Below are positions 61,334-64,000 of a stretch of DNA of 64,000 bases, in pieces. The notes beneath the pieces are model-generated. The model searched no databases. It saw only the letters and a program-made list of their open reading frames with translations, and was not told the DNA's origin. Origin of the DNA: Circinella minor (lineage: Eukaryota > Mucoromycota > Mucoromycetes > Mucorales > Lichtheimiaceae); NCBI GenBank assembly GCA_016758965.1, contig JAEPRB010000079.1:62001-126000 (forward strand), written 5' to 3'. Position numbers and translations under genes: made by a program. How positions within the stretch are numbered: position 1 is the stretch's first letter; every line of letters begins with the position of its first letter.

Positions 61334-62318
61334 ATGTACACATTACTAAGTGGATTATATCAACACATTACCCGTAAAGAAGAATATTATGTTCTTATTA
61401 TTGGTTTAGATAATGCTGGAAAAACGGTAATTTCTTTTCCTTCTTCCATAAATTATGAGTGCTCAAATTTTTTTCGGGGCAACTAATAAAGAAATAAAAC
61501 AAAGACATTGCTAGAACGCATAAAATCCATCTTTTTAGGAGTCACTGGTCTTGCACCTGAAAAAATCGCACCTACCGTTGGTTTAAATAGTAATGTTTCT
61601 TTTCTGAATTTATAATTGGACTTTATTTGTTTTACATTTGGTTGTAATGGAAAGAAAAAAAAAACTGAATATATATATATATATATATGTATATTAGTTG
61701 GGAGAGTGGACATCAAGTCATCACGAATCAATTTTTGGGATTTAGGTGGACAACGCGATCTTCAATCAATATGGGAACGGTATTATACAGAATGTCATGC
61801 TATTGTTTTTGTTGTTGACTCAACAGATAGTAAAAGATTGGAAGAATGCAAAAATACTTTCGGTGCGTGTGTTTGTGTGTGATAATTATTAATTGGATTA
61901 GAATTTGGATAATGGATTTTAATATAAAGAAAACAAAAAGTTGACCGATAATTATCTTTTATGAATATATAAATATATAGAGAAAATGATTACCAACGAA
62001 GAAGTTGAAGGTGTACCAATCCTTATGCTTGCTAATAAACAAGATATTGATGGAGCATTACGTGTAGAAGAGATTAAAGAAGTATTTAATAAAATTGCTG
62101 TAAAACTCGGTGCACGTGATTCAAGAGTACTTCCTGTCAGTGCATTAAAGGGGTAATGTATTTATCTACTTTAAATAATAAGAAAGTAATTGAAAAAAAA
62201 AAAAGGAATACTAATAAAGTTAAATATGATATACAGTGAAGGTGTTCGAGATGCTGTGGATTGGCTTATTTTACGATTACAGCGAAACAAAAATAACAGG
62301 CCACCCATATATCGTTAA
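61334..62318 (+). CDS. ARFRP1: ARF-related small GTPase (ARFRP1/Arl3 type)
   Basis: Five exons (61334-61426, 61505-61589, 61698-61862, 61981-62152, 62237-62318) give 198 residues. All GTPase motifs are present: G1 IIGLDNAGKTTLLERIK, the switch I Thr in KIAPTVGLNIG, G3 INFWDLGGQRDLQSIWERYY, G4 LMLANKQDIDGAL and G5 LPVSALKGEGVRDAV. The N-terminus is MYTLLSGLYQHI with no Gly2, so it cannot be N-myristoylated. This and the insert LGVTGLAPEKIAPT are the mark of ARFRP1 (yeast Arl3), which is N-acetylated at Met-Tyr and recruited to the trans-Golgi, where it acts upstream of Arl1 and golgins. Length matches the family (about 200). It is convergent with aconitase. Confidence 0.95.
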
Positions 62319-62769
62319 TAATGAATCTTTTTTTCTTCCATTTTGTATATATCCCTCTTTTGCTCCTTTTTTTTTAATTATTATAGACAGCTTTTTTTTT
62401 TTGATCTAATTGTCCTTATTTCATTACTACTTATTATCACTATTATTAAAAAAAAGAAACACAAATTCAACTAACACAAAAAAAAAACGACCATTTCCTT
62501 CCAATTCAATATTCCAACCCTTCATATATTTATCTTCGTATATTAAACTCATTAAATACAATACTAATATTTTTTTTTTTCAAATGATGTTTTTAATTTT
62601 CTTATTAAAAAGAAAAAATGCTAATTACAACTTTTTTTTATTTTACATGAAAAAGTGATTTTTGTTGAGTGGGAAAAAGTGTGAGAATAAATGTGGGGGG
62701 AAAAATGTTTCGTAAAAATGTTATGAAATTTTAGTTATGTGAGAGAAGAAAGACAGATTAAAAATAAAT
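62319..62769. other. Convergent 3' region, ARFRP1 / aconitase
   Basis: AT-rich 3' UTR sequence of two genes meeting tail to tail; no further gene. Confidence 0.65.
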
Positions 62770-64000
62770 TTAAGCGGTCTTTTCACGCATGAGGTTAAGA
62801 GCGGAACCAGCCTTGAACCAAGCAATTTGACCTTCGTTGAAGGTGTGGTTCAAAGTGATATCTTGGGTCTTACCATCTTCCTTGTGGAGACGGAGAGTCA
62901 AGGGCTTACCAGGTTGGAAGTCGGTCAAACCAACAACATCAACCTTATCGGTAGGGTCGATCAAGTCGTAATCGGAGGGGTTAGCGAAGGTCAATGGAAG
63001 CATGCCTTGCTTCTTCAAGTTGGTTTCGTGAATACGAGCGAAAGACTTGACAATGATGGCAGCACCGTTCAAGTAACGGGGTTCCAAAGCGGCGTGTTCA
63101 CGGGAAGAACCTTCACCGTAGTTTTCGTCACCAACGACAACCCACTTAACACCACGAGCCTTGTAGTCACGGGCAGTGTCAGGGACACCAGCGAATTCAC
63201 CAGTGAAGACGTTCTTGATCTTGTTGGCTTCACCGTTGACAATGTTGATAGCACCAATCAACATGTTGTTGGAGATGTTATCCAAGTGACCACGGTACTT
63301 CAACCAAGGACCGGCCATGGAAATGTGATCGGTGGTACATTTGCCCTTAACCTTGATAAGAATTGGGATACCTTCAATGTCCTTGCCATTCCACTTTTCG
63401 AAAGGCTTCAAGAGTTGAAGACGGTTGGAGGTAGGGGAGACAGCAACGCTAACTTGGCTACGGTCAGCAGGGGGAGCTTGGTAAGTGTTTTCACCAGCAT
63501 CGTAACCCTTTTGGGGCAAAGCATCACCAGTTGGGGGATCCAACTTGAAAGGCTTACCATCGGCACCAGTCAAAGAGTCAGTCAAGGGGTTGAAAGTCAA
63601 GTCACCAGCAATGGACAAAGCAGTGACGATTTCAGGGGAAGCAACGAAAGCGTGGGTGGCGGGGTTAGCATCGTTACGACCAGTGAAGTTACGGTTGTAG
63701 GAGGTGATGATGGAGTTCTTTTCACCCTTCTTGATATCTTGACGATCCCATTGACCGATACAAGGACCACAAGCGTTGGCCAATACAACACCACCAGCGT
63801 TGGTCAAAGTATCCATAATACCATCACGTTCGATGGTAGCACGAACTTGTTCGGAACCAGGAGTGACAGTGTACTTGGACTTAAGCTTCAAACCGTGCTT
63901 GTTAGCTTGTTCGACGAGGGAAGCAGAGCGGGCCATATCTTCATAAGAAGAGTTGGTACAAGAACCGATCAAACCGACCTTCAATTCAGTGGGCCAGTCG
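62770..64000 (-). CDS. ACO1: Aconitate hydratase, C-terminal part (cut by window end)
   Basis: Open minus-strand frame running off the right edge; 409 complete codons plus the stop are in view. It contains the three [4Fe-4S] cysteines ([14 protein letters not shown] and [12 protein letters not shown]), the end of the catalytic core with [20 protein letters not shown], and the swivel domain with [40 protein letters not shown] and [20 protein letters not shown]. This is the mitochondrial (Aco1-type) aconitase that converts citrate to isocitrate in the TCA cycle. No intron interrupts the visible part. It is clearly richer in G+C with strongly preferred codons compared with every other gene here, as expected for a highly expressed gene. 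Confidence 0.96.
   Translation of the reverse strand, partial: DWPTELKVGLIGSCTNSSYEDMARSASLVEQANKHGLKLKSKYTVTPGSEQVRATIERDGIMDTLTNAGGVVLANACGPCIGQWDRQDIKKGEKNSIITSYNRNFTGRNDANPATHAFVASPEIVTALSIAGDLTFNPLTDSLTGADGKPFKLDPPTGDALPQKGYDAGENTYQAPPADRSQVSVAVSPTSNRLQLLKPFEKWNGKDIEGIPILIKVKGKCTTDHISMAGPWLKYRGHLDNISNNMLIGAINIVNGEANKIKNVFTGEFAGVPDTARDYKARGVKWVVVGDENYGEGSSREHAALEPRYLNGAAIIVKSFARIHETNLKKQGMLPLTFANPSDYDLIDPTDKVDVVGLTDFQPGKPLTLRLHKEDGKTQDITLNHTFNEGQIAWFKAGSALNLMREKTA

Overview
This window is nuclear DNA of a fungus, most likely an early-diverging filamentous fungus of the Mucoromycota (Mucorales-like). The DNA is very AT-rich, full of long A/T homopolymers and AT-type microsatellites, and the genes are broken by many short introns with GT..AG ends. 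Its gene content is fungal: GT15 mannosyltransferase, Zn2Cys6 regulator, group III hybrid histidine kinase, Cbp4, Ran1/Sks1-type kinase. The taxon is inferred from style and content; there is no rRNA gene to anchor it. All exon boundaries were worked out by hand from splice consensus and unbroken reading phase, and each multi-exon model adds up to a whole number of codons.

Layout, left to right. 0.65-6.5 kb: CCDC47-like ER protein (+), Cbp4-like bc1 assembly factor (-), a homeodomain factor (-) ending in W-R-P-W-L. 6.6-15.7 kb: a giant group III (Nik1/Os-1) hybrid histidine kinase (+) of about 2,679 residues with 20 HAMP cores. 15.7-23.1 kb: a gene-poor stretch with decayed coding remnants, including a broken LRR/F-box-like gene. 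23.2-32.8 kb: four same-strand genes: GT15 mannosyltransferase, poly(A) polymerase, a Sel1-repeat protein and a USP-type deubiquitinase. 32.8-36.6 kb: gene-poor. 36.6-46.2 kb, all minus strand: Ran1-like kinase, RPD3-class histone deacetylase with a long acidic tail, mitochondrial processing peptidase alpha subunit. 46.4-53.8 kb: compact cluster of Emp24/TMED2 (+), bacterial-type cytidylate kinase (-), LAMTOR2 (+), G-patch protein (-), Zn2Cys6 factor (-). 54.7-59.9 kb: a relic fragment and then a large kelch-ectodomain, three-transmembrane, coiled-coil protein (-) that I cannot assign to a named family. 61.3-64 kb: ARFRP1-type small GTPase (+) and the 3' part of an aconitase gene (-) cut by the window edge.

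Most genes are housekeeping (mitochondrial import and respiration, secretory traffic, mRNA 3' processing, ubiquitin and chromatin control) and do not form an operon-like unit. Three pieces look like sensing or regulation: the multi-HAMP kinase (osmotic/fungicide-type signalling), the kelch membrane protein, and LAMTOR2 (nutrient signalling). The points most worth a second look are the 14-unit intronless coding satellite inside the kinase, the WRPW-type C-terminus on a fungal homeodomain protein, the bacterial-type CMP kinase carrying introns, and the kelch protein with a nearby decayed copy of one of its exons.
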